From Deminuibacter soli (lineage in GTDB: Bacteria; Bacteroidota; Bacteroidia; Chitinophagales; Chitinophagaceae), in NCBI RefSeq assembly GCF_003412455.1, contig NZ_QTJU01000001.1, positions 1,240,001-1,304,000 of the forward strand: a stretch of DNA of 64,000 nucleotides. The letters run 5' to 3'. Below, in pieces: positions 34,649 through 44,092 of the stretch. The first letter of the stretch is position 1; each line of letters opens with the position of its first letter. A model generated the notes under the pieces. That model was not told the DNA's origin and ran no database searches. It worked only from the letters and a program-made list of their open reading frames with translations. The translations under genes and the position numbers were made by a program.

Positions 34649-35533
34649 TTAAGCTGCGTGCATTTCCTTATCTGCCTGCTCGTATATCTTTTTCTGTTTC
34701 CATTCGTACCAGGTTTGCGGCATGGTTTTTTTCAGCAGCGTATCAATGTTGCGCATACCTACCAGGTTCCACACGCCTTTTAATTTACCTGTTACAGAAT
34801 TGTTGAGTGCGCGCAGGCTCATGGCAAAACCGCTGTCGAGGTATTCCATGTGGTGCCAGTAACCGCCCGGCATAAACAGGGTATCGCCATGTTCAAGCGT
34901 AATATCAAAGCCCTGTGCAAACTGCACGGCAGGGAACTTGTTTACATCCAGCTTGCTTTTATCGTGGTCGTAATAATTGCTGAAATCAGCAAGGCTCAGC
35001 ACTTCAAAAGGTTTGCGATACAGTTTATGCTGTTCTTTATAAGGGAACAGCAATACACGTTTGCGGCCAATAAACTGTGTGTGTAAAATATGGCTGAGGT
35101 CTATATCGAAATGCATGTGTGTGATAGAGCCTTTGCCGCCGGTAAACAGCATGGGCACGCGTTTTACAAAACCTTTCATCAGGTGGTCGGGCCAGGTAAA
35201 ATCCTGGGTGAGCTGCGGGGCATGACTGAAAATGTTGAACAGGAAAATGCGCCAGGCAGCCGGGCCCTTGCTGATCATGTCTACGTATTCGCCAAAGGTG
35301 GTGTAGTCGTCGGCCTTGTTTATTGGGGTGTAAGCATCACTTTTTACATTGTTGTAGATCCCGACTTTTTTGTCTCCCACAACTTCCTTAAAATATTCCC
35401 AGGTCCATTTGTTGTAAGCTATCCATTCTTTGCTCAGGTTACGGATAACGACCGGTTTCTGAAGGTCGTAGTAGTTTTTCTTAAAATCCTCACCTGAAAT
35501 TTCATCTACAATGTCTACCGGATGTAACTGCAT
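34649..35533 (-). CDS. Cupin-8 / JmjC-like Fe(II)- and 2-oxoglutarate-dependent oxygenase
   Basis: 294 aa. Double-stranded beta-helix with metal ligands His141 and Asp143 (HMHFDID, H-x-D) and a distal His227 or His228 in FMPGGYWHHM; LLFPYKEQHKLY is typical of the cupin-8 group. It would hydroxylate a protein or small molecule using 2-oxoglutarate. It has no signal, stands alone and is read leftward from a start just downstream of the Sua5-type gene's upstream region (divergent). Confidence 0.83.
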   Translation of the reverse strand: MQLHPVDIVDEISGEDFKKNYYDLQKPVVIRNLSKEWIAYNKWTWEYFKEVVGDKKVGIYNNVKSDAYTPINKADDYTTFGEYVDMISKGPAAWRIFLFNIFSHAPQLTQDFTWPDHLMKGFVKRVPMLFTGGKGSITHMHFDIDLSHILHTQFIGRKRVLLFPYKEQHKLYRKPFEVLSLADFSNYYDHDKSKLDVNKFPAVQFAQGFDITLEHGDTLFMPGGYWHHMEYLDSGFAMSLRALNNSVTGKLKGVWNLVGMRNIDTLLKKTMPQTWYEWKQKKIYEQADKEMHAA

Positions 35534-35689
35534 GTGGTAAGAGTTTACACAAAATTAATAGTTGCTCCGCAAGTGTGGCATAGTTAAAATCTATGAACCA
35601 TAAAAGAACCACTATTTTATTCGTTAAAACAAACTGCAAATATACCGCGTTATGTATAAAATTCCGGTCATATCTTGGTAAATTGCTAT

Positions 35690-36307
35690 ATGCTTGTAAC
35701 GATACATCCTGTAAATCCGCAGCCCAGGCAAGTGAAAATGGTGGTGGAATGTTTGCTCGACGGCGGGGTGATTATTTACCCTACCGATACCATTTACGGT
35801 CTTGGCTGCGATATATTCCAGCACAAGGCAGTAGAGCGTGTTTGCCGCATTAAACAAATTGATCCGCAGAAGGCACAGCTGAGTTTTATCTGCTGCGATC
35901 TCAGTGATCTCAGCAAGTACACCAAAAGCATTTCTACACCGCTGTATCGCATGCTAAAGAACCATTTGCCAGGCGCGTACACATTTATTTTACCGGCAAG
36001 TAAAGAGGTGCCAAAAATTCTGCAGAGCAAAAAAAGCACCATTGGTTTGCGTGTGCCCGATAACAAGATTGCCCATACTTTTCTCAGCGAGCTGGGGCAC
36101 CCTATTTTATCGGCCTCCCTGCCCGGGAATATGGTAGAAGAATACACTGACCCCGAACTGATGTATGAGAACTTTAAAAACCAGGTAGACCTGGTGATTG
36201 ATGGCGGCATGGGCGGCATGATACCCTCTACGGTGATTGACTGCACTACGGACGACGATTACACGCTGATCAGGCAAGGCCTTGGCGCGTGGGATACCGG
36301 GGACTGA
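35690..36307 (+). CDS. Threonylcarbamoyl-AMP synthase family (Sua5/YciO/YrdC)
   Basis: Makes or binds threonylcarbamoyl-AMP, the precursor of t6A at position 37 of ANN-decoding tRNAs. 205 aa from the ATG at 35690 (a TTG five codons upstream was rejected). GGVIIYPTDTIYGLGCDI, RIKQIDPQKAQLSFI and SASLPGN with the late STVIDCT motif match the YrdC fold. Short YciO-like members are not always true t6A enzymes, so tsaC is not assigned. Confidence 0.85.
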   Translation: MLVTIHPVNPQPRQVKMVVECLLDGGVIIYPTDTIYGLGCDIFQHKAVERVCRIKQIDPQKAQLSFICCDLSDLSKYTKSISTPLYRMLKNHLPGAYTFILPASKEVPKILQSKKSTIGLRVPDNKIAHTFLSELGHPILSASLPGNMVEEYTDPELMYENFKNQVDLVIDGGMGGMIPSTVIDCTTDDDYTLIRQGLGAWDTGD

Positions 36308-36337
36308 TAGAAGGCAGGTTTAAAAGTTTAAGGGTTT

Positions 36338-36373
36338 AAAAGTTCAATAGTTCAAGGTGGATATTGAACTTTT
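36338..36373. repeat. TTCAA/TTGAA inverted repeat in spacer
   Basis: Perfect 10-bp arms (AAAAGTTCAA and TTGAACTTTT) 16 nt apart, followed by TGAACAATGAAACAATCGAAC. Same sequence style as the repeats at 1.8-2.2 kb. Confidence 0.7.
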
Positions 36374-36397
36374 GAACAATGAAACAATCGAACCATC

Positions 36398-37009
36398 TTA
36401 TACGATCCCTGCTTCATCCGGTTCTTCGCCTTCGGGCAAAATGGAAAAACTTTTACGGTGGTATTTGCAAATGCCATGTTTGCTGATGGCTTCGCGGTGT
36501 TCGAGGGTGCCATAGCCCTTGTTCTGTTTCCAGTTGTAGTGCGGAAACTCGTCGTGCAGCTGGTGCATGTAAGCATCGCGACTGGTTTTGGCAAGAATGC
36601 TGGCGGCTGCAATGCTGGCGTACAGGCCATCGCCTTTTACAATGCAGGTGTGCTGAATAAAGGGGTAGTTGACAAAACGGTTGCCATCTATCAGCAAAAA
36701 TTCGGGGATAACGCGTAATTGTTCAATAGCCAGGTGCATGGCCTTAAACGAGGCTTTGAGAATATTGATTTCATCAATCACCTGCTCGCTTACCATGGCC
36801 ACGGCATAACTCAGGGCATGTTCTTCAATAATGGCGCGGGCTTCGGCGCGCTGATCGGCGGTGAGTTGTTTACTGTCTTTTACCAGCGGGTGTTTAAACT
36901 TTTTGGGCAAAATAACGGCAGCAGCAAATACAGGGCCTGCATAACAGCCCCGGCCTGCCTCGTCGCATCCGGCTTCAATCAACGTTTTCTGGTAATAGGC
37001 TTTTAACAC
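36398..37009 (-). CDS. rnhB: Ribonuclease HII
   Basis: Removes ribonucleotides misincorporated in DNA, cleaving the RNA strand of RNA-DNA hybrids. 203 aa with the catalytic acids in AGCDEAGRGCYAGPV (Asp16, Glu17), LLIDGNRF and the SRDAYM helix; LVKDSKQLTADQR is also typical. No ATG precedes the first motif, so a GTG at 37009 is the only credible start. Convergent with the Sua5-type gene and divergent from ctaA. Confidence 0.93.
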   Translation of the reverse strand: MLKAYYQKTLIEAGCDEAGRGCYAGPVFAAAVILPKKFKHPLVKDSKQLTADQRAEARAIIEEHALSYAVAMVSEQVIDEINILKASFKAMHLAIEQLRVIPEFLLIDGNRFVNYPFIQHTCIVKGDGLYASIAAASILAKTSRDAYMHQLHDEFPHYNWKQNKGYGTLEHREAISKHGICKYHRKSFSILPEGEEPDEAGIV

Positions 37010-37082
37010 GGTGTAAAGTTGCGAAGGGCGTACAAAAAGGGCAAAAAATCTTTTTCACATCAGCGGCAGGTTGGTTAGCATT

Positions 37083-37090
37083 ACCTTTGC
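37083..37090 (+). promoter_or_regulatory. Candidate -7 element of ctaA
   Basis: TACCTTTG, exact TAnnTTTG, 18 nt before the ATG. The identical octamer precedes the deoxyhypusine-synthase-like gene at 56256. No clear -33 element at the usual spacing. Confidence 0.4.
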
Positions 37091-37108
37091 ACCTGCAAAA
37101 TTCAAGGC

Positions 37109-38026
37109 ATGAACAGGGCGGATAAAAATTACCTGCATTTTACGCAGTTTGTATTGTTCTCGGTTTTCCTGGTAATAGTAGCAGGCTCAGTGGTACGTAT
37201 GACGCAGAGCGGGATGGGCTGCCCGGACTGGCCCCGCTGTTTTGGCCGCTGGATTCCGCCGGTAAATGCCAGCCAGCTGCCGCCTGATTATGAGAAGTAC
37301 CTGAAAAAGCAGGACATTGATCATACTTTCAACGTATTTCACACCTGGACAGAATACATTAACCGCCTTACCGGTGCCCTGCTGGGTTTGTGGCTGGTGA
37401 TACATGTGGGCTGGAGCTTCAAAAAATATTTCCGCACCCGCCCTTCGCTGTTCTGGATTTCTTCCCTGCTGCTGGTAATGGTGGCGTTTGAAGCATGGCT
37501 GGGCAAACTGGTGGTGGATGCCAACCTGGCCGTGGTAAAAATAACGGCACACATGCTTGCAGCGCTGGTAATTGCAGCGGTAACCATCGTTATTATCCAG
37601 CGGGTGAACAAGAAAACGCCGGTGCAGGATAAAGAGTTAAAATGGCTGGCCAATATTGCACTGCTGTGTTTGCTGGTGCAGGTAATACTGGGTACCGAAG
37701 TGCGCGAGCAAATCGATGAAATTTCGAAATCGCTCAACTATATTCAACGCGATAGCTGGATCAGCAGGCTGAACGTGTTTTTTACCCTGCACAAAAGTTT
37801 TGCCTGGGTGGCTGCGCTTGCATGCGTGGTTGTTTTCTGGAAAAGCCTTTCGTACCCTACCGTATCTAAAACCGGTGCATGGATATTTGTTACCGTACTG
37901 GCCAGCATGGGGCTTGGCCTGGCCATGACTTACTTTCACATGCCTGCGCTTGCACAGCCCCTGCATTTGCTGTGTGCCACCATTTTGTTTATGCTGGTAT
38001 TCGCGCTGCGCCTGCGTTTGAAATAA
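37109..38026 (+). CDS. ctaA: Haem A synthase (COX15/CtaA family)
   Basis: Membrane enzyme that oxidises haem O to haem A for aa3-type cytochrome oxidase. 305 aa with eight hydrophobic segments. VVRMTQSGMGCPDWPRCFGRWIP (only the first 20 quoted in part: RMTQSGMGCPDWPRC) is the typical cysteine-pair loop, and histidines on HTWTEYINRLTG, HMLAALVIAA, LHKSFAW and MPALAQPLHLL are the haem ligands. The length is normal. Followed after 87 nt by a DUF1003 gene. Confidence 0.9.
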   Translation: MNRADKNYLHFTQFVLFSVFLVIVAGSVVRMTQSGMGCPDWPRCFGRWIPPVNASQLPPDYEKYLKKQDIDHTFNVFHTWTEYINRLTGALLGLWLVIHVGWSFKKYFRTRPSLFWISSLLLVMVAFEAWLGKLVVDANLAVVKITAHMLAALVIAAVTIVIIQRVNKKTPVQDKELKWLANIALLCLLVQVILGTEVREQIDEISKSLNYIQRDSWISRLNVFFTLHKSFAWVAALACVVVFWKSLSYPTVSKTGAWIFVTVLASMGLGLAMTYFHMPALAQPLHLLCATILFMLVFALRLRLK

Positions 38027-38113
38027 GTAATAAAAACGCCTTGCACAAACTGGTACTGCCTGTACAATTTTGTACTAACTTCCCTGTATTATAAGGCTTT
38101 AACCGGGCATACT

Positions 38114-38833
38114 ATGGAGCACAGGTCAACATTTGTAAGCGATGTATCACACAAAACTTTACCCTGGTCGCAAAGGGTAACCGGCAAAGCCATCCGCCAG
38201 TGTATTCTGGAAGAAATACAGAAAGATTATCCTACGTTTAACGAGCACAGCGTAATGTCGCTGCTGGAGCTGAATGTATACAGAAATCGGTATATACAGG
38301 AATCGGTAACCAAAGAGCTGGGCACACTTTCGGGCCTGGAGCAGAAAGTGGTGGAGGCCATGCAGAACGATGAAATACTCAGTGACAAACTCAATGAAGG
38401 CGAACTGAAAGAACTGCCGTCGCACAGCCAGCGCCTTGCAGACAAGGTTGCTTCGTTTGGCGGCAGCTGGAAATTTATAATCCTGTTCACCACGTTTATC
38501 GTGATATGGATGGGCATAAATGTTGTACTTCTGTACAATAAAGGTTTTGACCCTTATCCGTTTATATTGCTTAACCTCATTCTGTCGTGTATTGCTGCAT
38601 TGCAGGCCCCGGTGATTATGATGAGCCAGAACAGGCAGGAAGAAAAAGACCGTGAGCGCGCACGCAACGATTACATGATTAACCTGAAATCGGAACTGGA
38701 AATACGGCTGCTGCACGAGAAAATAGACCACCTCGTGATTAACCAGCAAGAGAAGCTACTGGAGATTCAGCAGATACAGATGGATTTAATGAGCGATATA
38801 TTGCGGCACCTGGAAAAAAAGATGAATCATTAG
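38114..38833 (+). CDS. DUF1003 membrane protein
   Basis: 239 aa. The soluble N-terminal half holds two charged helices; the DUF1003 core (ADKVASFGGSWKFII, DPYPFILLNLILSCIAALQA, then SQNRQEEKDRERARNDYMIN) spans about 123-210 with two membrane helices and a following coiled coil (about 195-235). Function of the family is unknown; magnesium or divalent-cation links have been suggested. It ends four bases before the start of the patatin-like gene, so the two are translated together. Confidence 0.88.
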   Translation: MEHRSTFVSDVSHKTLPWSQRVTGKAIRQCILEEIQKDYPTFNEHSVMSLLELNVYRNRYIQESVTKELGTLSGLEQKVVEAMQNDEILSDKLNEGELKELPSHSQRLADKVASFGGSWKFIILFTTFIVIWMGINVVLLYNKGFDPYPFILLNLILSCIAALQAPVIMMSQNRQEEKDRERARNDYMINLKSELEIRLLHEKIDHLVINQQEKLLEIQQIQMDLMSDILRHLEKKMNH

Positions 38834-38836
38834 GAT

Positions 38837-41065
38837 ATGAAAAAATACCTGATCGGTTTTTATTATTCTCTGCCTATTCAGTTATTTCTGCTTCATTTCA
38901 GGCGTTACCAGATTTTCCTGATATTCTGGTATGTACTGTTTGCCACCATAGCAGGTGATTTTATGCAGAATTTTGGAGCCTATGCCCTTTACCTTTCACC
39001 CGAATACCTCGGAAGCGTAAACAGCATCAGTACCTCTATTGTGGGTTTCAGCATCGGTGCCTTTATTATGAGCTGGAACATTACTACGTTTATCCTGCAC
39101 AGCAAGCACATCCGTTTCCTGGCTACAACAGCACAACCTTTTTTAAAGTATTGCATCAACAACGGCATTATACCTGTTGCCTTCCTTATATTTTATTTCT
39201 ACAAGGCAGTTGAGCATAACCACTACCGCGACCTGCTGGGGGCAAGGGATATCTTTTTTCTGGCAGCCGGTTTTACCAGTGGTTTTGTACTGGCACTGCT
39301 GATTGCCTTCCTGTATTTTTTTGGCGCAGATAAAACGATCTATCACCGCATGGCCAGCATTATTACCACGGCCAACAAGCATTATGTGGAAGCGCTGAAA
39401 TTAAACCCGCTGCCGGTTGATAAAAGAGAAAAGGAAATACGGGTAGATTTTTTCCTGAGTGCAAAACTGGGGCTGCGTGTACCGCGCGATGTACGGCACT
39501 ACGCGCCTGAATTTCTCGACGTAATTTTTAAACGCCACCACTTTGCAGCGGTGATCGCGATATTTATTGCTTTCCTGTTTTTAATCACCATCGGTTTCTT
39601 TCTCGATAACCCTGTATTCCAGGTGCCGGCTGCTGCCAGCATCACCATTTTCTTTGCCATTCTCATTGCCGTGGCAGGCGCCTTTACGCTGTTTTGCCAT
39701 AGCTGGAGTTTGCCCATACTGGTAGTGATTTACCTTTCTGTAAACTGGATGTACGAGCACGATATTATTGACCTGCGCAACAAGGCTTACGGGCTTGCCT
39801 ACAACCAGAAAGAAGGGCGCCCTGAATACAGCAGGGCCACCATAGATGGCATGGCATCCCCTGAATTTGCAGAAGCAGATAAAAAGGCATTCCTGCGCAG
39901 GCTCGAAAACTGGAAGGCCAGGCAGGGGCCCGGAAAGCCCGTGATGTTTTTGATTAACGTAAGCGGCGGAGGCTCGCGCAGTGCCTATTTTACCATGAAC
40001 GTACTGCAGCGCCTCGACAGCCTTACCAATGGCCGCATTATGCCGCAAACCGTGTTAATGACCGGCGCTTCGGGCGGTATGCTGGGGGCTGCCTATTTCA
40101 GGGAATTATACTGGCTTAAACAGCGCGGTGCGCCCATTCATTTGCAGGATGAGCGTTTCAGAAACGATATTGCCCGTGATTTATTAAACCCGCTGTTTTC
40201 TTCATTTATATCAAGAGACCTGGTTGGTCCGGCAAAGAAATTCCAGATCGGTAACAAGAGTTATGTAAAAGACCGTGGTTATGCATTTGAACGCGCGCTG
40301 CGGGAGAACACGCATGGCCTGCTTGATAAAACCATTGGCGATTACACCCTGGCCGAAGACAGTGCTTTTATACCCACCATGTTTTTCAGCGCCACCATTT
40401 CGCGTGATGGCCGTAAAGTGCTGATGGGTTCAAGGCCTGCGCGTTTCCTGATGCGCTCTGTGCGTACGGGGTACCGCGTGTTCCCGGAATCGGATCCTGA
40501 TGCCATAGATTTTGCCTCGCTGTTTGCCGGGCAGGATGCCATGAAACTGCAGGTATCATCTGCCCTGCGCATGAATGCCACTTTCCCTTATGTGCTGCCG
40601 AATGTATGGCTGCCCACTAACCCTGTTATCGATGTAATGGACGCCGGCCTGCGCGACAATTTTGGGCAGGAAACAGCGCTGCGTTACCTGCGTGTGTTCC
40701 AGGACTGGGCTAAGGCCAATTGCCGGCGCGTGGTAATGATAGAAATACGCGACAGGCCCATTGGCGAATGGGAGAAACCGGGCGATAACAGCATGGTAAG
40801 CTTTTTAACCAAACCCTTCCTGCTGCTGCAGAACAACTGGTTTAAACTGCAGGATTATTACCAGACCGACCAGCTTAATTATTTATCCGAAACCATGGGG
40901 CCGCAATTTTACCGGCTCTGCTTTCAATACGTAGCCGGTGAGCATGATAATTATGCATCGCTGAGCTTTCACCTCAACGCATCAGAAAAAAAGGGCATTG
41001 CCATGGCACTGAACAACGATGGCAACAGGCTTACGTTTAATATTTTGCAGCAGCTGATGAAATAA
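38837..41065 (+). CDS. Patatin-like phospholipase with multi-pass N-terminal membrane region
   Basis: 742 aa. The first ~320 residues contain about six to eight hydrophobic segments; the C-terminal half is a patatin domain. Recognised: glycine-rich oxyanion loop SGGGSRSAYF near 375, nucleophile elbow GASGGM (Ser at about 411) and the catalytic Asp in DAGLRDN near 600. It would be a membrane-bound acyl hydrolase. Length and membrane domain are unusual for patatins. It is coupled by four bases to the DUF1003 gene. No toxin-delivery genes are nearby. Confidence 0.82.
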   Translation: MKKYLIGFYYSLPIQLFLLHFRRYQIFLIFWYVLFATIAGDFMQNFGAYALYLSPEYLGSVNSISTSIVGFSIGAFIMSWNITTFILHSKHIRFLATTAQPFLKYCINNGIIPVAFLIFYFYKAVEHNHYRDLLGARDIFFLAAGFTSGFVLALLIAFLYFFGADKTIYHRMASIITTANKHYVEALKLNPLPVDKREKEIRVDFFLSAKLGLRVPRDVRHYAPEFLDVIFKRHHFAAVIAIFIAFLFLITIGFFLDNPVFQVPAAASITIFFAILIAVAGAFTLFCHSWSLPILVVIYLSVNWMYEHDIIDLRNKAYGLAYNQKEGRPEYSRATIDGMASPEFAEADKKAFLRRLENWKARQGPGKPVMFLINVSGGGSRSAYFTMNVLQRLDSLTNGRIMPQTVLMTGASGGMLGAAYFRELYWLKQRGAPIHLQDERFRNDIARDLLNPLFSSFISRDLVGPAKKFQIGNKSYVKDRGYAFERALRENTHGLLDKTIGDYTLAEDSAFIPTMFFSATISRDGRKVLMGSRPARFLMRSVRTGYRVFPESDPDAIDFASLFAGQDAMKLQVSSALRMNATFPYVLPNVWLPTNPVIDVMDAGLRDNFGQETALRYLRVFQDWAKANCRRVVMIEIRDRPIGEWEKPGDNSMVSFLTKPFLLLQNNWFKLQDYYQTDQLNYLSETMGPQFYRLCFQYVAGEHDNYASLSFHLNASEKKGIAMALNNDGNRLTFNILQQLMK

Positions 41066-41218
41066 CTGAATGATAACTTCTTATGACAACTGAATTGTCA
41101 AAACGGGTGAATGCGTAGCAGTGGTTAATAATACATTAACAATTCCGTTACAATGCGTTAATCGTACCGTAACCTGCAGGTAACATTAGGGATGGAAATT
41201 TGAAAAACCCGCCTCTAA

Positions 41219-42103
41219 ATGGAAAAAAGATCTGTTGATGTTGTTGTGATGAGTGATTTGCACTTAGGTACTTACGGTTGCCACGCAAATGAAATTGTAA
41301 ACTACCTTAAGAGCATTCAGCCTCAAATACTGGTGCTGAATGGTGATATTATTGACGGATGGCAATTCAGCAAACGCTACTTCCCTGTAGCGCATATGCA
41401 GGTAATCAAAGAAATTATGAGCCTGCTCAGTAACGGCACCCGGGTTATTTATATTACGGGTAACCACGACGAAATGCTGCGCCGTTACAGCGATATCCAA
41501 ATGGGCAACTTACAGCTTACCGATAAATTAGTGATGGAAATAAACGGGAAAATGACCTGGATTTTCCATGGCGATGTATTTGATGCTACTACTAAGGGCG
41601 GAGCCAAAATTCTGGCTAAGCTGGGCGGGCACGGGTACGACCTGCTTATTTTAATCAACAGCTTTATCAACTGGTGCCTGAAAATAATGGGCCGCGATAA
41701 AATGAGCTTCAGCAAAAAGGTAAAAAACAGTGTAAAGAAAGCAGTGGCATGGATTGCCGATTTTGAACAAACAGCAGCCGAGCTGGCCATTCAGAAGAAA
41801 TACGATTATGTGATCTGCGGTCATATTCACCAGCCACAGAAAAGAGTAATAGAAACAAAAGATGGCAGTGTTACCTACCTCAACAGCGGCGACTGGATAG
41901 AGAACCTCACTTCGCTGGAGTACAGCCAGAACGAGTGGAATATTTACCAGTACAACGAAAAGGATTTTGAAAAGGCACAGGTAGTGAAAATGGAAAAGAA
42001 ACTGCCGCAGCTGAACGTGGTAACCGATGAGGTTGCCATGTTTATCAATTCGCTGATTTTACCGAACGAAAACGGTAATAACATAAACGCACGCGCGCTA
42101 TGA
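41219..42103 (+). CDS. LpxH-like metallophosphoesterase (UDP-2,3-diacylglucosamine diphosphatase type)
   Basis: 294 aa. Calcineurin-type motifs: MSDLHLG (13-19), NGDIIDGW, TGNHDEM, HGDVFD and CGHIHQP, the set that binds two metals. LpxH splits UDP-2,3-diacylglucosamine in lipid A synthesis, but this protein is longer than the E. coli enzyme, so the assignment is to the wider family. The stop overlaps the start of a glycosyltransferase by 4 nt (ATGA), tying it to a surface-glycan or glycolipid step. Confidence 0.82.
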   Translation: MEKRSVDVVVMSDLHLGTYGCHANEIVNYLKSIQPQILVLNGDIIDGWQFSKRYFPVAHMQVIKEIMSLLSNGTRVIYITGNHDEMLRRYSDIQMGNLQLTDKLVMEINGKMTWIFHGDVFDATTKGGAKILAKLGGHGYDLLILINSFINWCLKIMGRDKMSFSKKVKNSVKKAVAWIADFEQTAAELAIQKKYDYVICGHIHQPQKRVIETKDGSVTYLNSGDWIENLTSLEYSQNEWNIYQYNEKDFEKAQVVKMEKKLPQLNVVTDEVAMFINSLILPNENGNNINARAL

Positions 42104-43158
42104 GAATCTTTTACGCCGTACAGGCCACTGGTAACGGGCATATAGCAAGGGCTATTGAACTGCTGCCTTTTCTGCAGCAATATGGCAGTGTTGATGTTTT
42201 TTTAAGCGGCAGCAACAGCAACCTGCCTGCTGCTCTTCCCGTGCAATACAAAAGCAAGGGAATAAGCCTGTTTTATAACAAAAAAGGCGGGCTCGATTAC
42301 GGTAAAATGGTAAAGGCTTTTCAGCCCAGGCGTGTATGGAAAGAAGCGCGTGCACTGCCGGTTGACCGGTATGATTTGGTGATCAACGATTTTGAAAGCA
42401 TTACTTCACTCGCATGCTGGCTTAAAAATGTGCCCTGTATCAACTTTGGTCACCAGGCAAGTTTTCAGAGCGCTCATACGCCGCGTCCTGCCAGCAAAGA
42501 CCGCATGGGTGAACTGGTGCTGAAACGTTATGCGCCTGCTACGGATTATGTAGGATTGCATTTTGACAACTACGATAAGTTTATTTTCTCGCCTGTTTTA
42601 AAACAGTCTGTTTTGCAGGCAACACCGGTTGATAAAGGACATATCACCGTATATCTTTCACACTATGCAGATGAAATTGTTGCAGCAAGCCTGAAACAAT
42701 TGCCTGGTGTGCGTTTTGAAGTATTCTCCAAAAAAGTGAAACAGCCGGTTACAGACGGCAACATCACTTTTATTCCCATCAATAACGAAGGGTTTAACCA
42801 GAGCATGATCACCAGCCGCGGTGTAATTACCGGCGCCGGCTTTGAAACGCCTGCCGAAGCTTTATATCTTGGCAAAAGACTGCTTTGTTTGCCCATTAAG
42901 GGCCAGTACGAGCAATGGTGCAATGCCGCAGCACTGGAACAGTTCAATGTGCCTGTTGTGCCCAGTATCGGGGCTAATTTCGCTGCTGTGGTAGATGACT
43001 GGTTACAGTCGCCATTACCCAAACAATTACAACTGCGCCAGTCAACCGGCGAAATTGTACGCCATGCCGTACACAAGGGTCTTAGCCTGCGCCAGCACGA
43101 GCCCGGCTTTACCTTGAAAGGTTTGCTGGCACCGGAAGACATCCTGGCCGTAGGGTAA
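42100..43158 (+). CDS. Glycosyltransferase (MJ1255/UDP-GlcNAc-transferase-like)
   Basis: 352 aa GT-B type transferase. It begins MRIFYAVQATGNGHIARAIE, the nucleotide-sugar loop of this family, and has PINNEGFNQSM and GAGFETPAEALYLGKRLLCL in the C-terminal donor domain, followed by QYEQWCNAAAL. There is no signal peptide. It starts inside the stop of the phosphoesterase gene. The pair probably modifies a glycolipid of the envelope; the acceptor is unknown. Confidence 0.83.
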   Translation: MRIFYAVQATGNGHIARAIELLPFLQQYGSVDVFLSGSNSNLPAALPVQYKSKGISLFYNKKGGLDYGKMVKAFQPRRVWKEARALPVDRYDLVINDFESITSLACWLKNVPCINFGHQASFQSAHTPRPASKDRMGELVLKRYAPATDYVGLHFDNYDKFIFSPVLKQSVLQATPVDKGHITVYLSHYADEIVAASLKQLPGVRFEVFSKKVKQPVTDGNITFIPINNEGFNQSMITSRGVITGAGFETPAEALYLGKRLLCLPIKGQYEQWCNAAALEQFNVPVVPSIGANFAAVVDDWLQSPLPKQLQLRQSTGEIVRHAVHKGLSLRQHEPGFTLKGLLAPEDILAVG

Positions 43159-43197
43159 TACAACAACCATTAAACCATTGATCCATTAAACCATTTT

Positions 43198-44076
43198 TTA
43201 CAATGCTAATAAGACCTGCCAGGCTTTTTCTACTGCGCCTTCGCTCAGGAGTTGTTTGGCATACAGGTGCAGTTCCTTCTCCATGTCGTCGGGGTTCAGC
43301 GAATAATACTGGAATATGTTTTTGAGCTGGTCATCGTAAAAAGCGGGATCAATGGTGGGCATACTGTGCACATTGGCCAATTGCCCCAGGTTGTTACCGG
43401 TTAATATGGCGCTGTTGCGTATGGCCGGCGGCAGGTTGTCGATACCGATACCCAGCTGAACATTGGGTTTGGCCACCTGGAATAAATTGCGTTCGTTCAC
43501 GGCGCAATACCAGTCGCCGCCGAGCCTTGCCACCAGCTGCAGTTTAAGCTGGTCTATACGGCCTGCAGCATTGAGTATTTCCTCACTTACATGCATGCAC
43601 AGTATTTCGGCTAATACCAGCTGGCCGGCACCGGGTTTTTCGCCCAGGCTTTTTACTTCCAGCACCCTGCATTCCATTTTTATTTTGGCTTCTTTTACCA
43701 TGGGCGGCCGCACCAGGGTAGCGGGCTCTTTGGTAAAGCCTGCCTTGATAAATTCATCTGTGCCTTTGGGATACTCGCAGCTGGATAAACTGATTTGCTG
43801 CACCATATCGTAGTCGCAGATATGAATCACCACTTCCGGCACCTCCAGCACATTTTCCAGCGTATGTTTGGTGGTATTGTCGCGCACCCTGCGCGACGGA
43901 GAAAAAATAACCACTGCAGGATCTGTAGAAAACATATTGAAGAAGCTGAAGGGGCTCAGGTTTACCCTGCCTTCTGCGTCGATGGTACTGGCCAGGCAAA
44001 TGGGCCGCGGGGCAATGGCATATTGCAGCCATTGCTGTTTATCTGCGGCAGATAATTGCTGTATGTCTATTTTCAT
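43198..44076 (-). CDS. Flavin reductase family protein
   Basis: 292 aa FMN-binding split barrel: APRPICLASTIDAEGRVNLSPFSFFNMFS, the FMN site, is at about 26-54 (only key parts given), then SRRVRDNTTKHTLENV and ICDYDMVQQIS. In Bacteroidota such genes often accompany homogentisate degradation. It lies 16 nt downstream of the fumarylacetoacetase-like gene on the same strand, so a shared aromatic-acid role is inferred. Confidence 0.83.
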   Translation of the reverse strand: MKIDIQQLSAADKQQWLQYAIAPRPICLASTIDAEGRVNLSPFSFFNMFSTDPAVVIFSPSRRVRDNTTKHTLENVLEVPEVVIHICDYDMVQQISLSSCEYPKGTDEFIKAGFTKEPATLVRPPMVKEAKIKMECRVLEVKSLGEKPGAGQLVLAEILCMHVSEEILNAAGRIDQLKLQLVARLGGDWYCAVNERNLFQVAKPNVQLGIGIDNLPPAIRNSAILTGNNLGQLANVHSMPTIDPAFYDDQLKNIFQYYSLNPDDMEKELHLYAKQLLSEGAVEKAWQVLLAL

Positions 44077-44092
44077 GAAAGCGTGCTATAAA

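Noticed and set aside
34467-34652. 61-codon frame over the candidate RNA
   Set aside because: It crosses a strong terminator, has no ribosome site and no recognised motif.
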